Below, piece after piece: positions 6,516 to 14,511 of a stretch of 50,076 bases of DNA. The DNA lies in contig CAMKJU010000022.1 of NCBI GenBank assembly GCA_946413265.1, forward strand, positions 1 to 50,076, in the 5' to 3' direction. The stretch's first letter is position 1. Each line of letters starts with the position of its first letter. The DNA is from an uncultured Lentisphaerota bacterium. Its GTDB lineage: Bacteria; Verrucomicrobiota; Kiritimatiellia; RFP12; UBA1067. The notes beneath the pieces are model-generated. The model had not been told where the DNA came from. It was given only the letters and a program-made list of their open reading frames with translations, and searched no databases. The translations under genes were made by a program, and so were the position numbers.

Positions 6516-6629
6516 ATGAAAGTACGTAGTTCCGTTCGCCGCATCTGCGAGAACTGTCGCATCATTCGTCGCAAAGGCGTGGTGCGCGTGATCTGTACAA
6601 ACCCGCGCCATAAGCAGCGTCAGGGCTAA
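6516..6629 (+). CDS. rpmJ: 50S ribosomal protein L36
   Basis: 37 residues, too short for most open-frame lists but unmistakable: [20 protein letters not shown] followed by [17 protein letters not shown]. The zinc-ribbon ligands C-x2-C ... C-x4-H are all present, so this is the zinc-binding (C+) form. It is the first gene of the alpha operon, preceded by its promoter, and rpsM follows 21 bases after the stop. Confidence 0.97.
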   Translation: MKVRSSVRRICENCRIIRRKGVVRVICTNPRHKQRQG

Positions 6630-6650
6630 TAAAAAGAGGAAAAAACAACC

Positions 6651-7040
6651 ATGCCAAGACTGATGGGTGTGGATATTCCGGGAAAGAAGCATGTTCGCTA
6701 TGCTCTCCGGTACATCCACGGAATCGGGCCGAAGCGCGCAGATGACGTGCTTGCGGCGTGTAATGTCGAGCCGATGAAGAAGGCCGACGATCTGAGCCAG
6801 GACGAGATTCACGCGATCGTGACTTTCATTCAGGACCATTACCGCGTGGAGGGCGACCTCCGCCGCGAGGTGTCGCAGAACATCCGCCGCCTCATTTCGA
6901 TCGGGTCGTACCGCGGCCTGCGCCACAAGCGCGGCCTGCCTGTGCGCGGCCAGCGCACGAAGACGAACGCGCACACGCGCAAGGGCAACCGGAAGGGCAC
7001 TGCCGCCCTGATGCGCGCCTCCGCCCCCGCGAAGAAGTAA
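6651..7040 (+). CDS. rpsM: 30S ribosomal protein S13
   Basis: 129 residues. The N-terminal PRLMGVDIPGKKHVRYALRY, the helix-two-turn-helix YIHGIGPKRADDVLAA and the basic C-terminal RGLRHKRGLPVRGQRTKTNA are diagnostic of S13, which sits in the 30S head and contacts the P-site tRNA and helix 38 of 23S rRNA. A GAGG-type site lies just before the ATG. Gene order rpmJ-rpsM-rpsK is the conserved bacterial order. Confidence 0.98.
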   Translation: MPRLMGVDIPGKKHVRYALRYIHGIGPKRADDVLAACNVEPMKKADDLSQDEIHAIVTFIQDHYRVEGDLRREVSQNIRRLISIGSYRGLRHKRGLPVRGQRTKTNAHTRKGNRKGTAALMRASAPAKK

Positions 7041-7061
7041 TTTCGAAGAGGACGTCAATCA

Positions 7062-7526
7062 ATGAGCGAAGAAATCAAGAATGAAGAGGTAGCGCCTGCC
7101 GCGGCTCCGGCCGCAGCCGATGCCGCCGCCCCTGCGGCGGAAGGCGAAGCCGCCGCCAAGAAGGCGCGTCCGGGCAAGTCGATCCCGCCCGGCATCGCGT
7201 TCATCAGGTCCACGTTCAACAACACGCAGGTGTCGATCGCCGACGCCCGCGGCGGCGTGATCGCGTGGAGCTCGGCCGGCAAGGAAGGGTTCAAGGGCAG
7301 CCGCAAGTCCACGGCGTTCGCCGCCACGATGGTGGCGCAGACGGCCGCGAAGACGGCCTTTGCCAAGGGCATGCACGAGTGCGAGGTGCGCGTGCAGGGA
7401 GCGGGCGCGGGCCGCGAATCGGCCGTGCGCGCCATCCAGGCCGCCGGAATCCATGTCACGATGATTACGGACTGCACGCCCGTTCCGCACAACGGATGCC
7501 GTCCGCGCAAGCGCAGGAGAGTGTAA
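7062..7526 (+). CDS. rpsK: 30S ribosomal protein S11 with acidic, alanine-rich N-terminal extension
   Basis: 154 residues against the usual ~130. The conserved part starts near residue 38 ([20 protein letters not shown]) and ends [17 protein letters not shown], the S11 platform protein that packs near the Shine-Dalgarno/anti-SD helix and the E site. The first ~36 residues are an unusual extension made of Ala, Glu and Pro ([20 protein letters not shown]), probably disordered. rpsD starts 1 nt after the stop. Confidence 0.97.
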   Translation: MSEEIKNEEVAPAAAPAAADAAAPAAEGEAAAKKARPGKSIPPGIAFIRSTFNNTQVSIADARGGVIAWSSAGKEGFKGSRKSTAFAATMVAQTAAKTAFAKGMHECEVRVQGAGAGRESAVRAIQAAGIHVTMITDCTPVPHNGCRPRKRRRV

Positions 7527-7527
7527 A

Positions 7528-8130
7528 ATGGGTCGTTATACTGGTCCCCGTACGAAAATCGCCCGCCGTTTCGGCGAGGCACTCTTTGGGCCGGACAAGG
7601 TCCTGGAGAAGCGTCCCAACCCGCCCGGGCAGCACGGCGCGCGTCGCCGGAAGAAACTGTCCGAATACGGCGAGCAGCTCCGCGAGAAGCAGAAGGCCCG
7701 TTTCATCTACGGAATGATGGAACGCCAGTTCCGCATCTTCTTCAAGCGCGCGAAGGCGCGCGAGGGCGTGACGGGCGATATCCTGCTCCAGCTCTGCGAG
7801 ACGCGTCTGGACAACATCGTCTACCGCCTCGGCTTCGCGCCGACGCGCCGCGCCGCGCGCCAGCTCGTGACGCACCGCCACATCGAGCTCGACGGCAAGA
7901 TCTGCAACATCCCGTCCTGCACGGTGAAGCCCGGCCAGACCGTGTCGATCCGCGAGAAGAGCCGCGACCTCATGGCCGTGCGCGACTCGCTGAACAAGCA
8001 CAAGCTGTCCGTGTCGTGGCTCACGCGGGACGAAGCGAACCTTTCGGGCACGCTGCAGAGCGTCCCGGAGCGTTCCGAGATCCCCGAGAACATCGACGTG
8101 CAGCTGATCGTCGAACTGTATTCGCGGTAA
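7528..8130 (+). CDS. rpsD: 30S ribosomal protein S4
   Basis: 200 residues, normal length. The N-terminus MGRYTGPRTKIARRFGEALF, ERRPNPPGQHG-like KRPNPPGQHG, and the S4 RNA-binding domain (ETRLDNIVYRLGFAPTRRAA...) with the closing PENIDVQLIVELYSR all fit. S4 nucleates 30S assembly at the 16S 5' domain and in many bacteria represses its own operon at the translational level. The N-terminal zinc-binding cysteines found in some S4 proteins are absent. An intergenic RNA hairpin follows before rpoA. Confidence 0.98.
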   Translation: MGRYTGPRTKIARRFGEALFGPDKVLEKRPNPPGQHGARRRKKLSEYGEQLREKQKARFIYGMMERQFRIFFKRAKAREGVTGDILLQLCETRLDNIVYRLGFAPTRRAARQLVTHRHIELDGKICNIPSCTVKPGQTVSIREKSRDLMAVRDSLNKHKLSVSWLTRDEANLSGTLQSVPERSEIPENIDVQLIVELYSR

Positions 8131-8140
8131 GCGCGAGTCG

Positions 8141-8170
8141 CCGGCTTTCTGCCGGGGAACCCTCCCCGGC
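8141..8170 (+). promoter_or_regulatory. Mutually exclusive hairpins between rpsD and rpoA
   Basis: Hairpin A pairs CCGGC (8141-8145) with GCCGG (8151-8155). Hairpin B pairs GCCGGGGA (8151-8158) with TCCCCGGC (8163-8170). Both use 8151-8155, so only one can form at a time. No T-run follows directly, so this is not a simple terminator. It could be an attenuator, a processing site, or an S4-responsive switch. Confidence 0.5.
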
Positions 8171-8211
8171 GGATTGTTCGCCTTTGTTTTTCATTCTCAA
8201 GGGAGAAACCT

Positions 8212-9210
8212 ATGCCAATCCGTTTGAGTCGTTTTGAAATGCCCCGCGCCGTCAAGAAGGACGAGGCCACCGCCACCGGAACGTATGCCCGTTTCACCGC
8301 CGAGCCGTTTGAAATCGGCTACGCGCGCACGATCGGGAACTCGCTCCGCCGCGTGCTCCTCTCCTCCATCGAGGGATGCGCGATCTGCTCGGTCAAAATC
8401 GCCGGAGTGAACCACGAGTTCTCGACGATCCCGGGCGTCGCGGAAGACGTTACGGACATCATCCTCAACCTGAAGCGCGTGTTGCTCAAGACCTTCACGC
8501 GCGAAACAACCAGCCTTCGTCTGAAGAAAACAGGCCCCTGCGTCGTGACCGCCGGCGACTTCGCCGCCGAGAACTCCGTGGAGGTGCTGAACCCCGGCCT
8601 GCCGATCGCCACGCTCGAAGCGGGCGCGACGCTTGACATGGAGTGCGACATCCGCACCGGCCGCGGCTTCTGCCTCGCGGAGGGCAACAAGACGCCGGAC
8701 CAGGAGATCGGCCGCATCGCGATCGACTCCATCTTCTCGCCCGTCACGCGCGTGAACTTCCTCGTGGAGAACACCCGCGTGGGCCAGCGCACCGACTACG
8801 AGAAACTCGTCATGGACGTGTGGACCGACGGTCGCGTGACGCCGGACGACGCGCTGAAGACCGCCGCCGCAGTGCTGCGCCGCCACCTCGACGTGTTCGT
8901 GGACTACTCCAACGAGGAAGCCCTCGAATTCGACGACACCGAGCGCAAGAGCGCCGACGAGCGCGAACGCCTCCGCAAGCTGCTGAACATGTCCGTGAAC
9001 GAGATCGAGCTTTCGGTCCGCGCCGCGAACTGCCTCAACAACGCCAACATCACCACCGTCGGCGAGCTGGCGCAGAAGACGGAGGCCGACATGCTCAAGT
9101 ACCGCAACTTCGGCAAGAAGTCCCTGAACGAAATCAAGGACAAGCTGAAGGAGCTCGGAATGTGCCTCGGCTACAAGTTCGACGCCGATCTGCTTGAATC
9201 AAAGAAATAA
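8212..9210 (+). CDS. rpoA: DNA-directed RNA polymerase subunit alpha
   Basis: 332 residues. The N-terminal dimerisation domain includes EIGYARTIGNSLRRVLLSS, the classic alpha motif, and GVAEDVTDIILNLKRV. The C-terminal domain (from about residue 250) with LSVRAANCLNNANITTVGEL and YRNFGKKSLNEIKDKL is the UP-element and activator-binding module. Start ATG 8212 follows a GGGAGAAA site. Complete and canonical; it is the sixth-position gene of the alpha operon as in most bacteria. Confidence 0.98.
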   Translation: MPIRLSRFEMPRAVKKDEATATGTYARFTAEPFEIGYARTIGNSLRRVLLSSIEGCAICSVKIAGVNHEFSTIPGVAEDVTDIILNLKRVLLKTFTRETTSLRLKKTGPCVVTAGDFAAENSVEVLNPGLPIATLEAGATLDMECDIRTGRGFCLAEGNKTPDQEIGRIAIDSIFSPVTRVNFLVENTRVGQRTDYEKLVMDVWTDGRVTPDDALKTAAAVLRRHLDVFVDYSNEEALEFDDTERKSADERERLRKLLNMSVNEIELSVRAANCLNNANITTVGELAQKTEADMLKYRNFGKKSLNEIKDKLKELGMCLGYKFDADLLESKK

Positions 9211-9231
9211 GCCATTACAGGAGTTGACCCC

Positions 9232-9651
9232 ATGCGTCACCAGAGAGTTCAAAAGAAGTTCGGACGTTCGATGGAACACCGCCAGGCCCTCATGAAGAGC
9301 CTTGTGACGAATCTCATCCTCGCCGATTCCATCAAGACCACCCTGCCGAAGGCGAAGCAGGCCCGCAAGGACGCGGAGCGCATCGTCACGGTCGCCCGCA
9401 AGGGCGGCCTCGCTGCGCGCCGCCTCGCGGCATCCCGCCTCCAGCAGCCCAAGGCCGTCCAGAAGTTGTTCGACAAGATCGTTCCGCAGATGGAAGGCCG
9501 CAACGGCGGTTACACGCGCATCCTCAAGCTGGGCACCCGCAAGGGCGACGCGGCCGAGATGTGTATCCTCCAGTGGGTGACGGCCCCCGAGGCCGCCGCC
9601 CCCGCGGAAACCGCCGCCGAGGCCCCGAAGACGGAAGAGCCGGCCAAGTAA
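9232..9651 (+). CDS. rplQ: 50S ribosomal protein L17 with Ala/Glu-rich C-terminal tail
   Basis: 139 residues. The core is clear: MRHQRVQKKFGRSMEHRQAL, then LILADSIKTTLPKAKQARKDAE, then GGYTRILKLGTRKGDAAEMC. L17 lies near the exit of the polypeptide tunnel. After about residue 118 it carries a tail rich in Ala, Glu and Pro (APEAAAPAETAAEAPKTEEP), mirroring the N-terminal extension of S11 in the same operon. Last gene before a strong terminator. Confidence 0.97.
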   Translation: MRHQRVQKKFGRSMEHRQALMKSLVTNLILADSIKTTLPKAKQARKDAERIVTVARKGGLAARRLAASRLQQPKAVQKLFDKIVPQMEGRNGGYTRILKLGTRKGDAAEMCILQWVTAPEAAAPAETAAEAPKTEEPAK

Positions 9652-9673
9652 GGCCCATCCCCGTCACAGGAAA

Positions 9674-9710
9674 GGCGGTGCGTCCACGCGGGCGCACCGC
9701 CGTCTTTTTT
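9674..9710 (+). terminator. Intrinsic terminator of the alpha operon
   Basis: A 9-bp perfect stem GGCGGTGCG (9674-9682) / CGCACCGCC (9693-9701) with a 10-base loop, followed by GTCTTTTTT. The T-run leads straight into the extended -10 of the next gene. Confidence 0.93.
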
Positions 9711-9718
9711 GGTATACT
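9711..9718 (+). promoter_or_regulatory. Extended -10 promoter of the acetyltransferase gene, leaderless type
   Basis: TTGG-TATACT with TATACT at 9713-9718, only six bases before ATG 9725. The -35 position falls inside the upstream terminator stem, so recognition probably depends on the TG-extended -10. Confidence 0.65.
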
Positions 9719-9724
9719 ACTGCC

Positions 9725-10480
9725 ATGACTTTGCCCGAAAGAATCCAGTCCCTCCTCAAGCGTGCTTTCGCCGCGCTCCATCCCTGCCTCTACGGTCCGA
9801 TGGGCGGCGGCGAATCCAGCGACCTGGAGGCCCTCTTCTCCGACCTGGAGAAGGACGTCGCCCTGCTCATGCCGGGTACGGACGCCCATGCGGTGATCGC
9901 GGCCTTCCGCGCGCGCATCCCCGAGGTGCGGCGTCTCCTGGAGACGGACATCTCCGCCGCCTACGAGGGCGACCCCGCCGCGACGTGCCGCATGGAGGTG
10001 GTGATGGCCTACCCCGGCCTCTACGCCGTCACGGTCCACCGCCTCGCCCACGAGCTCTACAAGCTGAAGGTGCCGATCATCCCGCGCATCATGAGCGAAT
10101 ACGCCCACTCGAAGACGGGCATCGACATCCATCCCGGCGCGACGATCGGCGAATACTTCTTCATCGACCACGGCACGGGCGTCGTCATCGGCGAGACCAC
10201 CGTGATCGGACGCAACGTGAAACTCTACCAAGGCGTCACGCTCGGCGCGCTCTCGTTCCCGAAGGACGAGACCACGGGCATGCTGATGAAGGGACACAAA
10301 CGCCACCCGAACGTGGAGGACAACGTGGTCATCTACGCCGGCGCCACGATCCTCGGCGGCGACACCACGATCGGACACGACAGTGAGATCGGCGGCAACG
10401 TGTGGCTGATGGACTCCATCCCGCCGTTCTCCCGCGTCTACAACCAGACGCCGTTCCCGCGCATCAAGACGAAGGTCTGA
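9725..10480 (+). CDS. Serine O-acetyltransferase (EpsC/CysE type)
   Basis: 251 residues. The N-terminal helical domain (residues ~1-130) precedes a left-handed beta-helix of hexapeptide repeats: IDIHPGATIGEYFFIDHGTG, VVIGETTVIGRNVKLYQGVT, and NVVIYAGATILGGDTTIGHD. The His in IHPG and the catalytic DHGTG pair are conserved. It transfers acetyl from acetyl-CoA to L-serine, giving O-acetylserine, the first committed step of cysteine synthesis. The spacing and length fit the SrpH/EpsC subgroup better than E. coli CysE. No cysK is in view. The next gene begins on the base after its stop, so the two are coupled. Confidence 0.9.
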   Translation: MTLPERIQSLLKRAFAALHPCLYGPMGGGESSDLEALFSDLEKDVALLMPGTDAHAVIAAFRARIPEVRRLLETDISAAYEGDPAATCRMEVVMAYPGLYAVTVHRLAHELYKLKVPIIPRIMSEYAHSKTGIDIHPGATIGEYFFIDHGTGVVIGETTVIGRNVKLYQGVTLGALSFPKDETTGMLMKGHKRHPNVEDNVVIYAGATILGGDTTIGHDSEIGGNVWLMDSIPPFSRVYNQTPFPRIKTKV

Positions 10481-11602
10481 ATGCTCTCCGCGAGTCCATC
10501 CCCGGTCTGGTTTGTGCGTTGCGACGACTATGGTGCCGCACCGGCGTCCGCACTTGAGCACCTGCTCGCCGAAAGCGGACTCCTCGCTGCCGACGCGGTA
10601 CGCGGCAAGCGCGTGCTCGTGAAGCCAAACCTCCTCACCGACCGCACGCCCGACGAGGCCGTGACGACGCACCCCGACGTCCTGCGCGCAGTCCTGCGCT
10701 ACCTCAAGGCGGCGGGCGCGGACGTCTCCGTAGGGGACAGCCCCGCCAGCACGGCCAACCTGCCTTCGGTTCTCGCCAAAAGCGGACTCGGCGCGGTCTG
10801 CGAAGAAGAGGGCGTGCCGTTCGTTCCGTTCGAACGCGCGGGCGTGCAGAACTTCACGGAGGAGGGATTCTCCTTCCCCCTTGCGAAGCCCGTCGTGGAG
10901 ACCGACCTCATCGTGAACCTCCCGAAGGTCAAGAGCCATTCGCTCACCAAGCTCACGGCCTCCGTCAAGAACCTCTACGGCGCGGTGCCGGGCTACAGCA
11001 AGACGACGCTCCACCGACGTTATCCGAAGCCGTCCGTGTTCGGACGCCTGCTCAAGGCCATCTGGCGCGTGCTGCCGCCGTCCGTGAGCATTGCGGACGG
11101 CATCGTGGGCATGGAAGGACAGGGACCGGCCAACGGACGCCCCATCCGCCTCGGCTTCCTTGCGGCGTCCGCAGATCCCTTTGCGCTCGACGGCGCGCTC
11201 TGTCGCGTGCTGCACATCAACCCCGGCAGCGTGCCCTATTTGAAAGGCGTCGCGTCCGCGCGCACGCCGGAGATACACGGTGACGCAATCGACGTGCCGT
11301 CGTTCGCGACGCCCCTCGGCGCGCACCTGCTCGCGCTCGTGCCGTCCTGGTTCGCGCGTCTCGCCGCCAAGCTCCTCTGGGTGCGTCCGACGTTCGACCC
11401 TGCGCGCTGCGTCGCGTGTGGACAGTGCGTGCGGGCGTGTCCCGCGCAGGCGCTCGCGGTGGAGGGCCGCGCCGTCCCTCTGCTCAACAAGAAGACCTGC
11501 ATCGGCTGCGCGTGCTGCCACGAGGTGTGTCCGAAGGGTGCCATCCGCATGAGACCGTCCTTCATCCTACGCATCGCGCATGCGTTCAAAGATCTGTCGT
11601 AA
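10481..11602 (+). CDS. DUF362-family iron-sulfur protein with 2x[4Fe-4S] ferredoxin domain
   Basis: 373 residues starting directly after the TGA of the previous gene. Residues ~30-260 are a DUF362 domain (VLVKPNLLTDRTPDEAVTTH, VGDSPAS, NLPKVKSHSLTKLT, NLYGAVPG). The C-terminal part carries two ferredoxin motifs, CVACGQCVRACP and CIGCACCHEVCP, which should bind two [4Fe-4S] clusters. The function of DUF362 proteins is not settled; an electron-transfer or redox-maturation role is inferred from the clusters. No signal peptide. Coupling to serine acetyltransferase hints at cysteine or Fe-S metabolism. Confidence 0.85.
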   Translation: MLSASPSPVWFVRCDDYGAAPASALEHLLAESGLLAADAVRGKRVLVKPNLLTDRTPDEAVTTHPDVLRAVLRYLKAAGADVSVGDSPASTANLPSVLAKSGLGAVCEEEGVPFVPFERAGVQNFTEEGFSFPLAKPVVETDLIVNLPKVKSHSLTKLTASVKNLYGAVPGYSKTTLHRRYPKPSVFGRLLKAIWRVLPPSVSIADGIVGMEGQGPANGRPIRLGFLAASADPFALDGALCRVLHINPGSVPYLKGVASARTPEIHGDAIDVPSFATPLGAHLLALVPSWFARLAAKLLWVRPTFDPARCVACGQCVRACPAQALAVEGRAVPLLNKKTCIGCACCHEVCPKGAIRMRPSFILRIAHAFKDLS

Positions 11603-11604
11603 AC

Positions 11605-11633
11605 TTGATTTCCCGCCGTAAAAAGGGTATACT
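11605..11633 (+). promoter_or_regulatory. Promoter of the V-ATPase D-I-K genes
   Basis: TTGATT (11605-11610), a 17-bp spacer and TATACT (11628-11633). It starts right after the DUF362 stop, so subunit D is the first gene of its transcript. The leader to ATG 11661 is about 20 nt and shows no convincing Shine-Dalgarno. Confidence 0.75.
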
Positions 11634-11660
11634 ACTTCTATTTCCAACGGTGTACTAGCG

Positions 11661-12269
11661 ATGGCTAAGATCAAACTGACAAAGACGGAGCTGAAGGCTC
11701 AGACGGACGCGCTCAAGCGGTTCCAGCGCTTTCTGCCCATGCTGCAGCTGAAAAAGCAGCAGCTACAGGGCGAAATCGCAGGGATCGTTGCGAAGGCGGA
11801 CGCCGTGTCGGCCCGCGAGCGGGAGGTGCGGGCGCATCTGGACGGCTGGGTGGCGCTGTTCGCTACGGGTGGCGAGGAGCTTGAGGGTTTGGTCACGGTG
11901 AAGAGCATCCGCACGTCGCAGGCGAACATCGCCGGCGTCGAGATTCCCGTGTTCGACGGTATCGACACTGACGTGAAACCGATTGACCTGTGGGCAACGC
12001 CCGCGTGGATGGACGACGCCGTGTCTGCTTGGACGAGCGTCCTTGCGCTCCAGAGCGAGCGCGTGGTGCTGGAGGAGCAGAAGCGTCGTATCGCCGAGGA
12101 GCTGCGCACCACGTCGCAGCGCGTCAACCTGTTTGAGAAGGTGAAGATTCCCTCGTGCCGGGAGAACATCCGCGTGATCAAGATCGCCATCGGCGACGAG
12201 CAGACGGCCGCCGTCACGCGCGGCAAGATTGCAAAGAGCCGGTCGCCAGGCGAAGGGGAGGCCGCATGA
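11661..12269 (+). CDS. V/A-type ATPase subunit D (central stalk)
   Basis: 202 residues, nearly all helical. LTKTELKAQTDALKRFQRFL at the start and ALQSERVVLEEQKRRIAEEL/TTSQRVNLFEKVKIP at the end are typical of the coiled-coil D subunit, whose conserved RVNALE-like motif appears here as RVNLFEKV. D couples ATP turnover in the A3B3 head to rotation of the K ring. Subunits A, B, C and E, normally directly upstream, are absent; a DUF362 gene and a new promoter precede it. The last four bases overlap subunit I (ATGA). Confidence 0.9.
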   Translation: MAKIKLTKTELKAQTDALKRFQRFLPMLQLKKQQLQGEIAGIVAKADAVSAREREVRAHLDGWVALFATGGEELEGLVTVKSIRTSQANIAGVEIPVFDGIDTDVKPIDLWATPAWMDDAVSAWTSVLALQSERVVLEEQKRRIAEELRTTSQRVNLFEKVKIPSCRENIRVIKIAIGDEQTAAVTRGKIAKSRSPGEGEAA

Positions 12270-14029
12270 TCGTCGAAATGAAGCATCTGACGCTCCTGTG
12301 CGTGGCGCGCGAGGGCGTGAAGGCGCTCGAGTCGCTGCGCGACATCGGGTGCGTACACCTGGATCTCTCGTCGGCAGATTCGCCGGACTTCGCGTCCGCA
12401 AAGGAGGAGCTTGCTGACGCGGAACGCGCCGTGCGCATTGTCGCCAAGGCGGCGCGCGAAGCTGCACGTGATGTCGGCGAACCGGCGCCGAAGGGAGAAG
12501 TGGCCGCGCGTCTGGAGAACGCGAAGAGCGCGGCGCTCGTGGAGGAGATTCTCAAGGTGGACGCCGAACGCCAGGCGGCTGAGGACGAGGCGGAGGCGCT
12601 GCGCCAGACGGTGCGGAAGTACGCGCCGTTCGGCGACTTCGACCCCGCGCTCGCGGAATCGCTGCGCAAGTCGGGCGTGCCGGTACGCCTTGCGGTTGAC
12701 GGCGGCCATCCCCCGCAGGGAAAGGCTTGCTTCGGCGAGGAGCTGCCGGAGGGATGGGCGGAGGTGCCGTTGCCGTCCGAGAGGCTGTCGGCCACGCAGG
12801 CGCGCCTTGCGGCCGCAGAGGCGCGCGCGGCCGCGTGCCGCGCGGCGCTTGCGGAGGCGAACGCCCGCGTATCGACGATCGAGGCGCGCTATCCGGCGCT
12901 GAAGGACCAGGTGGCTTTTGCGGCGGCGCGCGACGTGCTGGCTACGCAGGGTGAGGTCTCCTGGGTGACGGGCTGGGTGCCGGTGGACTCCGTGCCGCGT
13001 CTGCGCGCGAAGGCCGTGTCGCACGGATGGGGCATCCTGTTGCGCGAGGTGCGTCCGGACGAGACGCCTCCCACGCTGATCCGTCCGCCGAAGCTGTTCC
13101 GTCCCGTGGCCGCACTCTTCAAGGGACTGGGCATCGCGCCGGGCTACACGGAGGCAGACGTGTCGGTGCCGTTCATGTGCTACTTCTCGCTCTTCTTCGC
13201 GATGCTTGTGGGCGACGGCGGCTACGGGGCGATCATCCTCGCGCTTACGGTGTGGGGGTGGGTCAAGACGAGGCCGGTGGCCGACAAGCGGCACCGTCCT
13301 GCGATTGTGCGCAGCTGGCTCACGCTTCTCACCGTGTTCAGCTCAGCGACCGTGATCTGGGGCATCCTTTCAAATACTTGGTTCGGCGCGGGGCTGCCGT
13401 TCGCGAACGACTGGGCCACGGTGAAGTGGTTGGCGGACCCGAGCTACAACAACATGATGCTGCTCTGCTTCACTATAGGCGCCTCACACCTCATCCTCGC
13501 GCGCGTCTGGAGCGGCATCTCCATGATCAACGACCGCGTGTGCCTGAGCCAGTTCGGCTGGGCGGGCATCGTGTTCTTCATGTACTGGACGACCTGTTCC
13601 ATCGTTGGAATATTCTCGTCGTTCCCGTCGTGGCTCTATTGGGAACTCGGCGTGTCGCTCGCACTCGTGTTCGGTTTCACGCTGAAGGGGAACGAGCTGA
13701 AGAGCCGCGGCATCGAACTGGGCATGCTGCCGCTCAACGTGATGAGCTGCCTTGGCGACATCATTTCCTACGTGCGCCTGTTCGCTGTGGGGCTCGCCTC
13801 CGTGAAGGTGGCGCAGAACTTCAACGACATGGCCGTGGGGCTCGACCTGCCGCTCTGGATCAAGTGGCTGCCGCTTGTGTTGATCCTGCTTGTTGGGCAC
13901 GGACTCAACTTCGCGATGGCGGGGCTTTCGATCCTCGTCCACGCCGTGCGTCTCAACACGCTTGAATTTTCAAACCACAAGGGCATTTCCTGGGCGGGAT
14001 ATGCCTTCGCACCTTTCAAAAAGCATTAA
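12266..14029 (+). CDS. V/A-type ATPase subunit I (membrane stator)
   Basis: 587 residues from ATG 12266, chosen because it overlaps the D stop by four bases. The N-terminal ~330 residues are a soluble coiled-coil domain (MIVEMKHLTLLCVAREGVKA...), then multiple membrane helices. CYFSLFFAMLVGDGGYGAII and ISYVRLFAVGLASVKVAQNF are signature segments; the Arg in SYVRLFAVGLA is the essential half-channel arginine facing the K ring. It forms the ion path and the stator link. Alternative longer starts upstream run inside subunit D and have no ribosome-binding site. Confidence 0.93.
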   Translation: MIVEMKHLTLLCVAREGVKALESLRDIGCVHLDLSSADSPDFASAKEELADAERAVRIVAKAAREAARDVGEPAPKGEVAARLENAKSAALVEEILKVDAERQAAEDEAEALRQTVRKYAPFGDFDPALAESLRKSGVPVRLAVDGGHPPQGKACFGEELPEGWAEVPLPSERLSATQARLAAAEARAAACRAALAEANARVSTIEARYPALKDQVAFAAARDVLATQGEVSWVTGWVPVDSVPRLRAKAVSHGWGILLREVRPDETPPTLIRPPKLFRPVAALFKGLGIAPGYTEADVSVPFMCYFSLFFAMLVGDGGYGAIILALTVWGWVKTRPVADKRHRPAIVRSWLTLLTVFSSATVIWGILSNTWFGAGLPFANDWATVKWLADPSYNNMMLLCFTIGASHLILARVWSGISMINDRVCLSQFGWAGIVFFMYWTTCSIVGIFSSFPSWLYWELGVSLALVFGFTLKGNELKSRGIELGMLPLNVMSCLGDIISYVRLFAVGLASVKVAQNFNDMAVGLDLPLWIKWLPLVLILLVGHGLNFAMAGLSILVHAVRLNTLEFSNHKGISWAGYAFAPFKKH

Positions 14030-14058
14030 AACAAAAGAATCAAAAAGGAGAACAAAAA

Positions 14059-14505
14059 ATGGATCCGATGATTGTCGCGGGCGCGATTGCCTGCTTGGGA
14101 TTGAGCGCGGCGGGTTCCGCGTTCGGAACTGGCTTCGCGGCCTCGGCGGCCGTGGGCGCGTGGAAGAAGTGCTACGCCGCGAACAAGCCGGCGCCGTTCA
14201 TCCTCCTCGGCCTCGTTGGCGCGCCGATCACCCAGACGCTGTACGGGATGATCCTCATGTTCATCATGCTCGGCAAGACGTCCGTCGCCGGCGCGGGATT
14301 CGCCTGCGTGCTGCTCGGCATCTTCGCGGGCCTCGGCATCGGCCTCTCCGCGCTCTTCCAGGGCCGCGCGGCGGCCGCGGCGTGCGACGCGCAGGCAGAG
14401 ACGGGACAGGGCCTCACCAACTATTTTGGCGCGCTCGGCATCGTCGAGACCGTGGCCATCTTCACGATGGTGTTCACGATCATCGCGCTCGGCACGATTA
14501 AGTAG
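14059..14505 (+). CDS. V/A-type ATPase subunit K (proteolipid ring)
   Basis: 148 residues after an AAAGGAG site, predicted to form four membrane helices in two hairpins. Only the second hairpin keeps the ion-binding acid, Glu130 in GIVETVAIF; the first has APITQTLYG in the equivalent place. The set TQ ... YG ... FQGRAAA ... E recalls the ligands around Na+ in the Enterococcus hirae K ring, so sodium coupling is a fair inference. EF-G begins six bases after the stop. Confidence 0.92.
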   Translation: MDPMIVAGAIACLGLSAAGSAFGTGFAASAAVGAWKKCYAANKPAPFILLGLVGAPITQTLYGMILMFIMLGKTSVAGAGFACVLLGIFAGLGIGLSALFQGRAAAAACDAQAETGQGLTNYFGALGIVETVAIFTMVFTIIALGTIK

Positions 14506-14511
14506 CCTACT

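Noticed and set aside
9524..11521. Open frame of 665 codons on the minus strand
   Set aside because: Opposite rplQ, serine acetyltransferase and DUF362, all of which are clearly real.
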